Below are positions 63,908-64,000 of a stretch of 64,000 nt of DNA, in pieces (position 1 is the stretch's first letter; each line of letters starts with the position of its first letter). The DNA is from Amycolatopsis azurea DSM 43854 (GTDB lineage: Bacteria > Actinomycetota > Actinomycetes > Mycobacteriales > Pseudonocardiaceae). The notes under the pieces are model-generated. The model ran no database searches, was not told the origin of the DNA, and saw nothing but the letters and a program-made list of their open reading frames with translations. A program made the position numbers and the translations under genes. The stretch covers positions 37,628 to 101,627 of the forward strand of contig NZ_MUXN01000009.1 in assembly GCF_001995215.1 (NCBI RefSeq), read 5' to 3'.

Positions 63908-64000
63908 GCTCTTCCAGATTTGGCTATGCGGAGGTCATTTGAAGCTTTCGCTTAGAGCGTGTCTTACGTGGTGATCGGTGGCTGATGCGTCATGATCTTG

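Noticed and set aside
63950..64000. Possible insertion-sequence end at the right edge
   Set aside because: The last bases look like a possible terminal repeat, but there is too little sequence to support it.

Overview
The window is high-GC actinomycete DNA, most likely from a filamentous Pseudonocardiales species such as Amycolatopsis. The genus is an inference. It rests on GC-rich codon use, frequent GTG starts, BTAD/NB-ARC regulators, WYL and PucR regulators, and dispersed GTGAAGGCCTCCTT-type hairpins. No ribosomal marker is present.

Positions 1-9000 hold mostly metabolic and regulatory genes: a truncated XRE/NB-ARC regulator, a WYL regulator divergent from an NTF2-like protein over a 12-bp-arm palindrome, a secreted HExxH protein and an amino-acid permease. 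A stretch rich in degenerate palindromes follows, then a DUF2238 gene broken by one amber codon, a PEP mutase/isocitrate lyase-like enzyme and a frame-broken secreted GH76 enzyme. Positions 9121-12047 carry a two-gene EACC1 plus caspase-like cassette, a probable conflict or cell-death module.

Positions 12-23 kb hold a PucR regulator divergent from a flavin monooxygenase / alpha-beta hydrolase / SDR operon, and a ClpX-type zinc-finger protein with two tandem operators. They also hold TetR, a secreted lipase, an Fsr-like MFS exporter divergent from AraC, and a surface thioester-domain protein with a sortase signal. Positions 23-30 kb hold two NB-ARC/TPR proteins, one with a SARP-type head, around a GT-B-like gene pair.

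Positions 30-51 kb are core-like. They include a tandem-HTH protein, a PQQ-type sugar dehydrogenase, a divergent NarL-type two-component system, argininosuccinate synthase, a sulfite-oxidase-fold enzyme and a fasciclin lipoprotein. Next come an ECF sigma / zinc anti-sigma-Asp23 / Asp23 operon, an orphan ABC permease with MarR, a flavin monooxygenase, a CoA-transferase and an NmrA-like protein. An OmpR-type two-component operon follows, whose likely operator recurs in front of a DUF4956-VTC operon.

A tRNA with anticodon CAT at 51.66 kb marks the start of an accessory stretch: a DUF3558 lipoprotein, a decayed IS256 transposase, a polytopic membrane protein, a 2068-residue PA14/RHS polymorphic toxin with an overlapping two-helix candidate immunity gene, and a GH25 muramidase.
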